Positions 1-7,779 of a stretch of 14,888 nt of DNA are shown piece after piece. The notes below the pieces were generated by a model that ran no database searches, had not been told where the DNA came from, and worked only from the letters and a program-made list of their open reading frames with translations. The stretch's first letter is position 1. Each line of letters opens with the position of its first letter. Origin of the DNA: Candidatus Eiseniibacteriota bacterium (GTDB lineage: Bacteria > Eisenbacteria > RBG-16-71-46 > SZUA-252); the NCBI GenBank assembly GCA_016880395.1, contig JAEHDN010000010.1, positions 1 through 14,888 of the forward strand. The letters run 5' to 3'. The position numbers and the translations under genes are program-made.

Positions 1-451
1 CGCGGAGCTGGGGCGCGGCCGGGGCCCAGACGATGAATCGACTGGAGGTGGGGACCGGGCCCCGTTCCGCGTTCATCAGCCGCGTGAGCGCGCGTCGCTA
101 CTCCGAGCCCCCCTCTCCCTTCCGGGCCCAGTCCCTCGGCTGCGCCCTGGAAACGACCGCGGCGTCTCTCCGCACCGCTCCGCTTCTCCTGGGTCCACAC
201 GGGCCCGCGTCCGCAACGCTTCCGCGGATCGTGCCGCCACCGGCCGCGCATGCAGGGTCGCGAGCGCAACGGCACGCGGGGGAGTCAGGCAGGGACCGTG
301 CCGGGACGAGGGCCAAGGACGAGGTGCGCAAATCATTGGGCGCCAAGGGTCGCATCGGGACCCTGGGCCTGCGCCGTCGACGGACGATCGTCGGAGCGTT
401 GACGCATTTCGTCGGACATCTGACGCTCGGAGGAGACGGAGCGCGGGCCGG
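1..451. other. No supported gene (5' flank)
   Basis: Several frames stay open here on both strands. Their translations are rich in Arg, Pro, Ala and Gly, show no recognisable motif, and lack the strong third-position GC bias of the real genes in this window. The frame of the downstream acetyltransferase is open from base 2, but its translation upstream of the start does not look like protein. A TGA at 34-36 could end a gene entering from the left, but too little is visible to say. I see no tRNA, rRNA, RNase P or tmRNA signature. Confidence 0.5.
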
Positions 452-1039
452 ATGCATCGCTCTCGGGGCGGGGGCGGCGCCTTGATCGTGCCCTCGATCC
501 GGACCCGGCGGCTGATCCTGTACCCCGCGACCGTGGAGCTTCTCGAGGCGGAGCGCGATCCCGGGGGCGAGCTCTCGGACCTCCTCCAGGCCGACGTGGC
601 GAGCTGGCCGCCCCCGCTCAACGACGAGGCGTCGCGGGCTTGGATGATCGACCTCCTACGCTCCCATCCGGACATCGGCCCCTGGGGGATGTACTACTTC
701 CTCCTTTGCCGCGAGGGCGCGCTGCCGCTCGCGATCGGGAACGGTGGGTTCAAGGGGTCGCCCTCCGCCGACGGGACGGTGGAGATCGGCTACTCGGTCG
801 TGGAGAGCCATCACCGGCGCGGATACGGCGCCGAGGCGGCCGGCGGCCTCGTGCGGCGCGCCTTCGCGGATCCCACGGTCCGGCGGGTGATCGCCGAGAC
901 GTTCCCCCATCTCCTCGGCTCGATCGGCGTGCTCCGCAAGGTGGGATTCCGGCGCATCGGGGAGGGTTCGGAACCTGGGGCGATCCTCTTCGAGCTTCGG
1001 CGGGAGGACTGGGAGCGGGCGCCAAAGATCGATCTCTAG
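452..1039 (+). CDS. GNAT family N-acetyltransferase (RimJ/RimL type)
   Basis: Predicted acetyl-CoA-dependent N-acetyltransferase of 195 residues; the substrate cannot be told. The core begins with IRTRRLILYPAT, the usual first strand of RimJ/RimL-like GNATs. It continues through EIGYSVVESHHRRGYGAEAA, where HHRRGYGAEA is the acetyl-CoA pyrophosphate-binding loop (R/Q-x-x-G-x-G/A), and ends with GSIGVLRKVGFRRIGEG, the C-terminal segment that usually packs against CoA. The start is uncertain. ATG 452 has a GGAG ten bases upstream, but family similarity begins at about codon 11, so TTG 482 (reading as MIVPSIRTRRL) is a good alternative. The gene is monocistronic and converges on the repair operon, with 37 bases between the stop codons. 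Confidence 0.82.
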   Translation: MHRSRGGGGALIVPSIRTRRLILYPATVELLEAERDPGGELSDLLQADVASWPPPLNDEASRAWMIDLLRSHPDIGPWGMYYFLLCREGALPLAIGNGGFKGSPSADGTVEIGYSVVESHHRRGYGAEAAGGLVRRAFADPTVRRVIAETFPHLLGSIGVLRKVGFRRIGEGSEPGAILFELRREDWERAPKIDL

Positions 1040-1076
1040 CAGATGCCCGCCCGATCAGTCGCCGGCCTCTCGCGGC

Positions 1077-2141
1077 TCAGTACACCACCGCATCGGGATC
1101 GAAGAGGGCCGGGATCAGCTCGACCATCGCGACCACGTCGAGCATGTTGTGATGGAACACCGGCACGAGCCGGTGCGCCTCGCCGCGCTGCACGTAGTCG
1201 TGATAGAGCCCCGGAATCTCGTGTCCCCCCACGTCCCCCGCCCTGCGCCGGCGCAGGACGCGCCACTCCAGCGTCTTCAGCTTGCAGTCGGGCAGCGTGT
1301 GCCTCCATCGCCGCCGCGCGAGCCAGAGCAGGTCGAGGTGCGGGATGGCCGCCGGGAATGTCATCAGATGGTGCGCCGCGCGGTCGCGAAGGAACGGCAG
1401 GTCGAAGGATTTTCCGTTGAAGGTGACCAGGAAGTCCGCCTCGCTCATGAGGCGCGCCACTTCGTGGATGAGCGCGCGCTCCTCGGCGTAGTCGCGGGCG
1501 AAGATCTGCCTGAGGACGAGGTCCTTCTCGCCGAGCAGGCACACGCCCGCCAGGAACACGGGGCAGGCCGAGAGTCCGCAGGTCTCGAGGTCGAGAAAGA
1601 GCATGCGCCGGTAGCCGAATCGCCGGAAGAGTCCCCGCTCGGGCCACTCCATGCGCGCCACGATCGTGGGGAGATCGATGGCGGGCGCGGCGGACGCGGA
1701 GGTCGAAGGGCTCCATTCCGGGTCGTACACGACGCGAGGCTCGAGCGCGGGATCGTAGGGTGCTCCGGCGAGAGCGGCCGCGACGTGCCCGGCGTCATGC
1801 CCGGCCTGCGCCGAACCTTCATCATGCTTTATGTCGTCGAGTGCGGAGAGCGCGCCATAACGCTCGAAGACCAGGTCGGGGCGCTCGCCCAGGTCGGTGT
1901 AGAGCCGCTCATGAACGAACGCGGGGCCGTGCGGTCCCTGGATGACGCCGCCGGGGAGGATCTCCTCGATCCCGCAGGGGATAATGCTCCGATCGTCGCC
2001 CGCCGGGGGGTGATGGCCGTTGGTCGCGTGGCCGTTGGTTTCGGGACCGTTGGTCGCGGGACCGGACGCGCCGGCCCCCGTGCGGCTGAACCCCTCGCGG
2101 ATGAAGCCCGAGATGCGATCGCGCAGCGAGCGGGAGAGCAT
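1077..2141 (-). CDS. mrfB: MrfB/YprB-like DEDDh 3'-5' exonuclease
   Basis: Predicted RNase H-fold exonuclease of 354 residues. In Bacillus subtilis MrfB (YprB) works with the helicase MrfA (YprA) in a UvrABC-independent excision pathway for mitomycin C damage, and here the same two genes are adjacent. All DEDDh residues are visible: D184 and E186 in FLDLETCG, D247 in FNGKSFDLPFL, and H331 and D335 in HHNMLDVV. HLDLLWLARR (268-277) is also typical. The start is ATG 2141, 11 bases after the mrfA stop; the open frame further upstream overlaps mrfA and is not used. The protein ends about 19 residues after the last catalytic Asp, so it appears to lack the C-terminal TPR-like region of the longer B. 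subtilis protein. Residues 21-45 are a Gly/Asn/Thr-rich linker with short repeats. Last gene of the SOS operon. Confidence 0.88.
   Translation of the reverse strand: MLSRSLRDRISGFIREGFSRTGAGASGPATNGPETNGHATNGHHPPAGDDRSIIPCGIEEILPGGVIQGPHGPAFVHERLYTDLGERPDLVFERYGALSALDDIKHDEGSAQAGHDAGHVAAALAGAPYDPALEPRVVYDPEWSPSTSASAAPAIDLPTIVARMEWPERGLFRRFGYRRMLFLDLETCGLSACPVFLAGVCLLGEKDLVLRQIFARDYAEERALIHEVARLMSEADFLVTFNGKSFDLPFLRDRAAHHLMTFPAAIPHLDLLWLARRRWRHTLPDCKLKTLEWRVLRRRRAGDVGGHEIPGLYHDYVQRGEAHRLVPVFHHNMLDVVAMVELIPALFDPDAVVY
2010..2054 (-). repeat. 15-bp tandem repeat inside mrfB linker
   Basis: Three adjacent 15-base units (2010-2024, 2025-2039, 2040-2054) share a core reading gg(c/a)ccgttggt on the plus strand; a degenerate fourth follows at 2055-2069. 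They encode the Asn-Gly-Pro/His steps around residues 29-43 of MrfB. The unit is a multiple of three, so copy-number change would keep the frame. Confidence 0.7.
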
Positions 2142-2152
2142 GGGACGAGGCG

Positions 2153-4537
2153 CTAGCGGCCGAGCAGTCGGCGGAGCAGCGCCTCCGTGGCCTCCTTGTT
2201 GGGAATGGGCCAGCCCCCGTGGAGGTCGTAGTCCTGCTGCTGCGCCGGGCGCAGCACCGGGAGCCCGACGCACGACGGGCAGCCCAGCTCGCACGGACAC
2301 TCGTCTACCATGACGAGCGCGGCGCGCATGAGATCCTCGATGAGCGCGTAGCCGCGCTCCGCGTAGCCGAGCCCGCCTGGATAGCGGTCGTAGAGGAAGA
2401 TCGCCGGATCGCCGAGATTGGAGCTATTCAGGATGCCTCCGAGATCGGGGCGATCGCACATGGCATACAAGGGCAGCAGCGTGATGAGGAGATTCCGAAG
2501 CCCCGACATCGCCTCGTGCGGATTGAGCCCGGCGATCCTCACCTGCGCGCGCACGCCCTCTTCCGGACGGAACCAGAGCGCCACGGTCTCGAGGTTCTGC
2601 CTCGGGAGATCGAGAGGGTGGTACCCGATCGCGTCGAGGCTCCGGAAACGGATCTTCTTGAAGGCCACGGTCGCCCACGAGACGTCGGCCGTGCCGAGGC
2701 CCACCTCGGATTCGTTCCATCGCTTGGTCTCGCGCTGGTCGAGGAGGCGAAGCCTCGTGTCGAGCACCGGCTGGGTGTAGTAGTCCACCTCGCGCCGCTC
2801 GACGTACGCCACCTTCTGCGCCTGGTCCAGCTCGCGCACGAAGTAGGTGTCCCCCTCGTGCAGGTAGACGGCCTCCGGGTAGACCAGCTCGGGCGCGCTG
2901 ATGGCGTCCACCGTCGCGAGCACCGCATTGTTGCGGCCGGCGTCCACGATCGTGAACGTGTCGTCCGAGATCGTGCGCAGGTTCACCTTGCCGGCCGGAT
3001 AGTCGGTGGAGGACCAGTAGCGCGAGCCGTCGAGCGACTTGAGCGCGCCGTCCTCCTCGAGGAGCGACGCGATGTGCGGCGCGCGCGCGCCGAACCGGGC
3101 CTCATCCTCGGCGGTGAGCGGCAGCTCGTACGCCGCACATGCGAGCTGGGACGCGAGCACGTATGGATTCTCGGGATCGAGCACGGCGCTCTCGGGAGAC
3201 TGGCTGAAGAAGTACTCGGGATGGCGCATCAGGTACTGGTCGATCGGGTCGTCGTACGCGACCACCACCGCGAGCGCGGGCTCGCGTGAGCGCCCCGCTC
3301 GGCCGGCCTGCTGCCAGGTGCTCGCGATCGTGTTCGGGAAGCCAACGAGGATGGCCGCGTCGAGCGAGCCCACGTCGATCCCCAGCTCGAGCGCGTTGGT
3401 GGAGATCACGCCCTTGAGGTCGCCATCGAAGAGCCGCCGCTCGATGGCACGCCGCTCCTCCGGGAGATAGCCGCCGCGATAGGGGCTCAGCTTTTCGGCC
3501 AGCCCGTCCTTGTCCCGCTCGAGTCGCTCGCGCGCGTAGCGGTAGATCAGCTCCGCCGAGACGCGCGATCGGGTGAACACGATGGACTGGACGTCGCGCC
3601 GCATGAGCGATACGAGGATCCGCTCCGCCTCGACCGAGGCGCTCCCTCGTGAGGCCGCGTCTGGCCCCTCGGCGCGCGGATTCCAGAAGGCGAAGAGCTT
3701 GGGTCCGCGCGGCGCGCCGTCGTCGTCCACCACCGCGACCGGCTCGCCGACCAGCCGCTCCGCCAGATCGCCCGGATTGCGGATGGTGGCGGAGGAGAGG
3801 AGGAAGCGCGGATCCGACCCGTAGTGGCGTGCGATACGCCGCAGCCTGCGGAGCACGTTGGCCACGTGCGAGCCGAAGATCCCACGATAGGTGTGAACCT
3901 CGTCGACCACGACATAGCGCAGGTTGGAGAAGATCCGGCTCCAGCGCGAGTGATACGGGAGGATTCCCTGGTGGAGCATGTCGGGGTTCGTGAGGATCGC
4001 GTTCCCCTGCTCCCGGAAGCGGCGCCTCGTGTGCCCCGGCGTGTCGCCATCGTAGGTCCCCGCCGTGACCGCCCGGCGGAGCCGCGGAGCCCCCTCCGCG
4101 AGGCGCGTGAGGCCGCGGAGCTGATCCTGCGCGAGCGCCTTGGTCGGGAAGAGATAGAGCGCGACCGAGCCCGGCTCGCGGAGGAGCGTCTCGAGGATCG
4201 GGATGTGGTAGGCGAGCGATTTCCCCGATGCGGTCCCCGTCGCGATCACCACGTGTGAGCCGGCGCGCGCGAGGTCGACGGCCCGGGCCTGGTGCCGGTA
4301 GAGCCGCTCGATGCCCTGGGCCGCGAGCACGTCGCGAATCGGAGCGGGGAGCGGGGTCGCGAGGTCGCCGTACACGGCCGGGCGCTCGGGCAGGTGCTCG
4401 AGGTGCACCAGCTCGGTGGAACGGCCGCGCTCGCCGCGCCTCGACCGGAGCGAGGCAAGGAGCGCCTCGAACTCGGCGAGCGTGGCGATGCCGGCGCGCT
4501 GCGGCGGCTCGAAGAGGCCCTGGCGTTGCGCGCTCAT
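2153..4537 (-). CDS. mrfA: MrfA/YprA-like DEAD/DEAH-box helicase with DUF1998 (MZB) domain
   Basis: Predicted ATP-dependent superfamily 2 DNA helicase of 794 residues, the partner of MrfB in mitomycin-type excision repair. Motifs appear in order: motif I ATGTASGKS (99-107), LFPTKALAQDQ (129-139), DEVH box (212-215), SAT (249-251), IVFTRSR (319-325), STNALELGIDVG (379-390) and motif VI QQAGRAGR (409-416). The C-terminal DUF1998/MZB domain carries the zinc-binding cysteines C747, C749, C753 and C756 in the pattern C-x-C-x3-C-x2-C. Length is close to the B. subtilis protein (about 750 residues). ATG 4537 is chosen because the family N-terminus starts here and a GGAG lies five bases upstream; the open frame continuing to 4990 overlaps the DUF72 gene. 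It begins 19 bases after that gene and is followed after 11 bases by mrfB. Distinguished from Lhr helicases by the DUF1998 cysteine cluster and the mrfB neighbour. Confidence 0.92.
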   Translation of the reverse strand: MSAQRQGLFEPPQRAGIATLAEFEALLASLRSRRGERGRSTELVHLEHLPERPAVYGDLATPLPAPIRDVLAAQGIERLYRHQARAVDLARAGSHVVIATGTASGKSLAYHIPILETLLREPGSVALYLFPTKALAQDQLRGLTRLAEGAPRLRRAVTAGTYDGDTPGHTRRRFREQGNAILTNPDMLHQGILPYHSRWSRIFSNLRYVVVDEVHTYRGIFGSHVANVLRRLRRIARHYGSDPRFLLSSATIRNPGDLAERLVGEPVAVVDDDGAPRGPKLFAFWNPRAEGPDAASRGSASVEAERILVSLMRRDVQSIVFTRSRVSAELIYRYARERLERDKDGLAEKLSPYRGGYLPEERRAIERRLFDGDLKGVISTNALELGIDVGSLDAAILVGFPNTIASTWQQAGRAGRSREPALAVVVAYDDPIDQYLMRHPEYFFSQSPESAVLDPENPYVLASQLACAAYELPLTAEDEARFGARAPHIASLLEEDGALKSLDGSRYWSSTDYPAGKVNLRTISDDTFTIVDAGRNNAVLATVDAISAPELVYPEAVYLHEGDTYFVRELDQAQKVAYVERREVDYYTQPVLDTRLRLLDQRETKRWNESEVGLGTADVSWATVAFKKIRFRSLDAIGYHPLDLPRQNLETVALWFRPEEGVRAQVRIAGLNPHEAMSGLRNLLITLLPLYAMCDRPDLGGILNSSNLGDPAIFLYDRYPGGLGYAERGYALIEDLMRAALVMVDECPCELGCPSCVGLPVLRPAQQQDYDLHGGWPIPNKEATEALLRRLLGR

Positions 4538-4556
4538 GGCCGCTCCGTGCGTCCGC

Positions 4557-5480
4557 TCATAGAAGCCCCTCTCCTTCGAGCAGCCGGCGCATGAGCTTGG
4601 CGCTCGTCGCGGCTTGCCCCGCGTGGCAGTTGTTGAAGAAGACAAAGGTCTTCTTGGTCGTCGTGGCCAGCTCCCGGATCTTCCCGACCCACTCCTTGAG
4701 CTCTTCCTCGCTGTAGAGATAATCGTATCGGAGGAGCGGCCGGTCGCGCTCGGCCGCCTTGCGAGCGGGCGGCGTGTCCGGGGTGCCCGCGAAGAGAGGG
4801 CCCAGCGAGGGATCGGGTCCCCCCTTCGCGGTGCGCCGCGCCACGGCGGAAGGCTCCGTGGCCGATGGGCCGCCGGATCTTGGATCCCGCATGTGCCATG
4901 TCTTCTTGTTCCGCCCGTGGAAGCGCACGTAGGCGAGATCCCCGGTCGCGCGCGCGATCGGCCCGATGAGGCCGGGCAGGTCCGGCTCATCCACGCTGAC
5001 GAAGCGAAGACCCTGCTCCCGCAGCCAGGGGAAGAGATCGTCCCTCACCCAGGACTCGTGCCGGAACTCGACGAAGAGGGGCGCCTCCGGAAGCCGCCGC
5101 TTGAGATCGAGCAGGAATCGCTCGTGCTCGGCCGTCCGGTGGAACCCCTGCGGGAACTGAGCGAGGAGCCCGCTCAGCTTCCCCGCATCCGCGAGCGGCT
5201 CGAGCGCCCGGTGGAAGGAATCGTGAAGCTCCGGGTCGAGGCTCTGCTTGTGGGTCATGTCGTGATGGGTCTTCACCACGAACTCGAAGCCGGGCGGCGT
5301 CTTCCGCTCCATGGCGTGCATGGTCGATGGAGGCGGGATGCGATAGTAGGTCGCGTTCACCTCGACCGCCGGGAACTGCCGCGCGTAGAAGTCGAGCATG
5401 CGGCTTCGCTCGGTATGGAGCGGGTAGAACGGGCCCACCCAGTCCGGAAAGGAATAGCCCGAGGTGCCGATCACGATCAT
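4557..5480 (-). CDS. DUF72 (YecE-like) TIM-barrel protein
   Basis: Member of the DUF72/YecE family, a TIM-barrel fold of unknown biochemical function; 307 residues. Diagnostic segments are GTSGYSFPDWVGPFYP (5-20), VEVNATYYRIPP (39-50), FVEFRHESW (136-144), YVRFHGRNKKTW (184-195), RYDYLYSEEELKEW (251-264) and FFNNCHAGQAA (281-291). Residues 197-249 form a Pro/Gly/Ala/Ser-rich insertion where relatives usually have only a few residues between the Trp and the RYDYLYS strand, so it is probably a flexible surface loop. The gene sits 19 bases after dinB and 19 bases before mrfA, inside the predicted LexA-controlled operon, which suggests a DNA-damage-related role. That is inference; no catalytic function is assigned. 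Confidence 0.88.
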   Translation of the reverse strand: MIVIGTSGYSFPDWVGPFYPLHTERSRMLDFYARQFPAVEVNATYYRIPPPSTMHAMERKTPPGFEFVVKTHHDMTHKQSLDPELHDSFHRALEPLADAGKLSGLLAQFPQGFHRTAEHERFLLDLKRRLPEAPLFVEFRHESWVRDDLFPWLREQGLRFVSVDEPDLPGLIGPIARATGDLAYVRFHGRNKKTWHMRDPRSGGPSATEPSAVARRTAKGGPDPSLGPLFAGTPDTPPARKAAERDRPLLRYDYLYSEEELKEWVGKIRELATTTKKTFVFFNNCHAGQAATSAKLMRRLLEGEGLL

Positions 5481-5499
5481 GAGCGCACGCGGGAGTGCC

Positions 5500-6708
5500 C
5501 TACTCGAGCACGCCCGCCCTCACGAGAGCCGAATCGCCGAACCGGTCGCGGAGCGAATCGACGGCGGCGGTCATCTTCTTCCGGTGCTCGTCCTCGTCGA
5601 AGAGGCTCGGCTGGATCGCCTCGCCGTTCGATGAGAGATCCGACACAGAGACGCCGAGGAGCCGGAGCGGCCTACCGTCCCAGTTCTCGTCCAGGAGCGC
5701 GACCGCGGTCCGGTAGATCTGCTCCTCGTCGTTCATCGCCTCGGACAGGGAGCGCTGCCGGGTGTAGGTCTTGAACTTGGAATCGCGGAGCTTGAGCGTG
5801 ACCACCCTTCCCACGTAGCCGTCCTGCCGCATGCGCCTCCCGACCTGGTCGCTCAGGCGGAGCAGGTGGGCCGCGATCTTCTCGCGCGAGGTCACGTCCA
5901 CGGACAGGGTGAACTCGTGCCCCATGGACTTGAGCGGGATCCCCTCGTAGTAGGGGATGACCGCACCGTCGTCCCGTCCCCAGGCCGCGTCCCGCATGTG
6001 GTCGCCGTTCATCCCGAAATGGTACGTCAGAAACTCCTTCGGGAAGTGGGCCAGCTTCCCGACGGTGGAGATCCCGAGCTTCTCGAGCGCGACCCGGGTC
6101 TTCTCCCCGATCCCCCACAGCTCCTGCACTCCCTTCGGCCAGAAGTGCTCCCGATAGCGCTCCTGCGTGAGCACGGTCAGCCCACGCGGCTTCTGGACTC
6201 CACTCGCCATCTTGGCGATGTACTTGTTCGGCCCGACGCCGACCGTCGCGCCGAGTCCGGTCTTCCTCAAGATGGCCCGCTGGATCGCGCGCGCGATCGG
6301 GATCGCGGCGTCGAGCACGTCAGCGGAATCCTGTGTATCGTAGTCGTTCCATCGCGATGCCTTGAGCCGCGGCGAGCCAGTCAGGTCGAGGAATGCCTCG
6401 TCGATGCTGAACGGCTCGACGATGGGGGTGTAATCCTTGAGGATCTCGAGGATCTGGAGCGAGACGTGGACGTACTTCTGCGGATTGCCCTCGACCAGGG
6501 TCAGCTCAGGGCAGAGCCGGAGCGCCTCTCCCGTGGACATGCCCGCGTGGAGCCCGTACTTGCGCGCGGGATAGTTCGCCGCCGCGATCACGCCACGACG
6601 TTTCAGGTCTCCGCCCACGGCGAGCGGCTTCCCCGCGAGATGCGGGTTCATCCGCTCCTCGACCGCCGCGAAGAAGGCGTCCATGTCCACGTGGGCAACG
6701 ACGCGCAC
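5500..6708 (-). CDS. dinB: DNA polymerase IV (Y-family translesion polymerase)
   Basis: Y-family polymerase of 402 residues that copies past damaged bases. The N-terminus VDMDAFFAAVE holds catalytic D8 and the steric gate F13. SIDEAFLDLTG supplies D103 and E104, and VGVGPNKYIAKMAS and LWGIGEKT (helix-hairpin-helix) follow. QPSLF (366-370) is a good beta-clamp binding motif, although about 30 residues follow it. A stretch at about 115-133 in the palm is longer than in E. coli DinB. The start is a GTG at 6708. GGAGGG lies ten bases upstream, within the last codons of the preceding gene; the ATG at 6718 is out of frame. It lies six bases after the 98-residue gene and 19 bases before the DUF72 gene. 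Confidence 0.96.
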   Translation of the reverse strand: MRVVAHVDMDAFFAAVEERMNPHLAGKPLAVGGDLKRRGVIAAANYPARKYGLHAGMSTGEALRLCPELTLVEGNPQKYVHVSLQILEILKDYTPIVEPFSIDEAFLDLTGSPRLKASRWNDYDTQDSADVLDAAIPIARAIQRAILRKTGLGATVGVGPNKYIAKMASGVQKPRGLTVLTQERYREHFWPKGVQELWGIGEKTRVALEKLGISTVGKLAHFPKEFLTYHFGMNGDHMRDAAWGRDDGAVIPYYEGIPLKSMGHEFTLSVDVTSREKIAAHLLRLSDQVGRRMRQDGYVGRVVTLKLRDSKFKTYTRQRSLSEAMNDEEQIYRTAVALLDENWDGRPLRLLGVSVSDLSSNGEAIQPSLFDEDEHRKKMTAAVDSLRDRFGDSALVRAGVLE

Positions 6709-6714
6709 CGACGA

Positions 6715-7011
6715 TCATCCCTCCATCCACACCCGGGTGAGCTGCCAGGTCATCTCGCGCGAGTCGTAGCGGATCTCGTAGTAGTCGGCGTTGTCGGCGA
6801 GAATGGCGAAGAAGTGGATCTTGTTCTGACCTTCGTGGCGGACCCAGTCCCCCGTCACCTTCGCGACCTTGACGATCTTGTTCTTCCAGCGGAAGCGGAT
6901 CGGCTTCATGCGCCCCGCGGCGAACATGGTGATGACCTCGATGGGGTCGTGAATGGACTCGATCATGAAGTACCCGTCTTCCTGCTTGGGGAACGTGTGC
7001 GCATGAACCAT
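6715..7011 (-). CDS. Small SOS-operon protein resembling DUF6504
   Basis: 98 residues, no signal peptide and no membrane segment. The pattern PIRFRWKNKIVKVAKVTGDW, followed by a strand-rich stretch and YEIRYDSREMTWQLTRVWMEG, resembles the DUF6504 family as I remember it (a short beta-rich domain of the form PxxFxWRGRxYxVxxVxxxW). DUF6504-type genes are, to my recollection, often found beside Y-family polymerase genes, as here. No function is known. Its ATG shares one base with the lexA stop (TGATG), so translation is probably coupled to LexA, and dinB follows after six bases. The family assignment is from memory of motifs, not a search. Confidence 0.7.
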   Translation of the reverse strand: MVHAHTFPKQEDGYFMIESIHDPIEVITMFAAGRMKPIRFRWKNKIVKVAKVTGDWVRHEGQNKIHFFAILADNADYYEIRYDSREMTWQLTRVWMEG

Positions 7012-7772
7012 CAGCCGAGCCTCCGGAAGACGCCGACCACCTTGCCCGCCACCCGCATGTCGGGATCGGTGGGGCGGACCTCGATCGGTTCGTAATCGTC
7101 GTTCTCGGGGAGGAGGAGGACCTTGTCGCGTCGCGGGAAGACCCGCTTCACCGTCGCCTCCTCACCGATCAGCACCACGGCGATCTCGCCGCTCTTGACC
7201 GGGGACTCGTGGCGCACGATGACGATGTCGCCGTCGAAGATCCCCGCGTTCTTCATGGAATCCCCCCGGACCTTGAGGGCGAAGTGCTTGCCAGGCCGCA
7301 CGAGCGCGCCGTCCACTAGGATCACGTCCTCGATGTTTTCCTCGGCAAGGATCGGCGCGCCGGCGGCCACACGTCCGAGAATCGGGATCTCGATGGGTTC
7401 GTTGGTCGAACGGCGGGGGATCGGAGCGAGCCGGGGCGCGGGCACCGGCCCCCGCACCGCCTCAACCCGCCCCTCACCCTCGGCCGCCTGGAGCTCGATC
7501 CCACGCGAGGTCCAGCGGTCGCGGCGGATTTTTCCGGATTGCTCCAGGCGGTCGAGGTAGTAGCGGACACCGTTCGTGGAGGCGATGCCGAACGCCTTGC
7601 CGATCTCGCGGATGGTCGGGGGGTATCCGCGTTCCCGGAGCGAGCTGGCGATGAAGGCGAGGATCTCCTCCCCGCGGCTCGGGGCGGCGTCGGGATCGAG
7701 ATGGGCGGGGGGCACGGGGCGGCGCTGCCGTCCCGCCCCCTTGATGGGCGGATGGGGCTTCCTCGTCCTCAT
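7011..7772 (-). CDS. lexA: LexA repressor, SOS regulator
   Basis: SOS repressor and self-cleaving S24 peptidase, 253 residues from ATG 7772. A winged helix-turn-helix spans about 36-85 (EEILAFIASSLRERGYPPTIREIG, then the recognition helix with S-x-N as in E. coli LexA). The cleavage site is the Ala-Gly bond at 137-138 in GRVAAGAP. The catalytic dyad is S172 (RGDSM) and K209 (ATVKR), separated by 37 residues as in E. coli LexA. About 33 basic, Pro-rich residues precede the usual N-terminus. ATG 7772 is the first start after the promoter; a GTG at codon 20 would remove most of that extension but has no ribosome binding site. First gene of a six-gene damage-response operon and predicted to repress it. 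Confidence 0.95.
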   Translation of the reverse strand: MRTRKPHPPIKGAGRQRRPVPPAHLDPDAAPSRGEEILAFIASSLRERGYPPTIREIGKAFGIASTNGVRYYLDRLEQSGKIRRDRWTSRGIELQAAEGEGRVEAVRGPVPAPRLAPIPRRSTNEPIEIPILGRVAAGAPILAEENIEDVILVDGALVRPGKHFALKVRGDSMKNAGIFDGDIVIVRHESPVKSGEIAVVLIGEEATVKRVFPRRDKVLLLPENDDYEPIEVRPTDPDMRVAGKVVGVFRRLG

Positions 7773-7779
7773 GCCCAGG

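Noticed and set aside
98..457. Minus-strand and plus-strand open frames before the first acetyltransferase gene
   Set aside because: Arg/Pro/Ala-rich translations without motifs or coding-type third-position bias; no start signal.
2219..3289. A long open frame on the plus strand opposite the helicase
   Set aside because: GC-rich antisense shadow of mrfA; no motif in the translation, whereas mrfA has every helicase motif.
5866..7095. A 409-codon open frame on the plus strand opposite dinB and the small SOS gene
   Set aside because: It spans several real minus-strand genes and encodes no recognisable protein.
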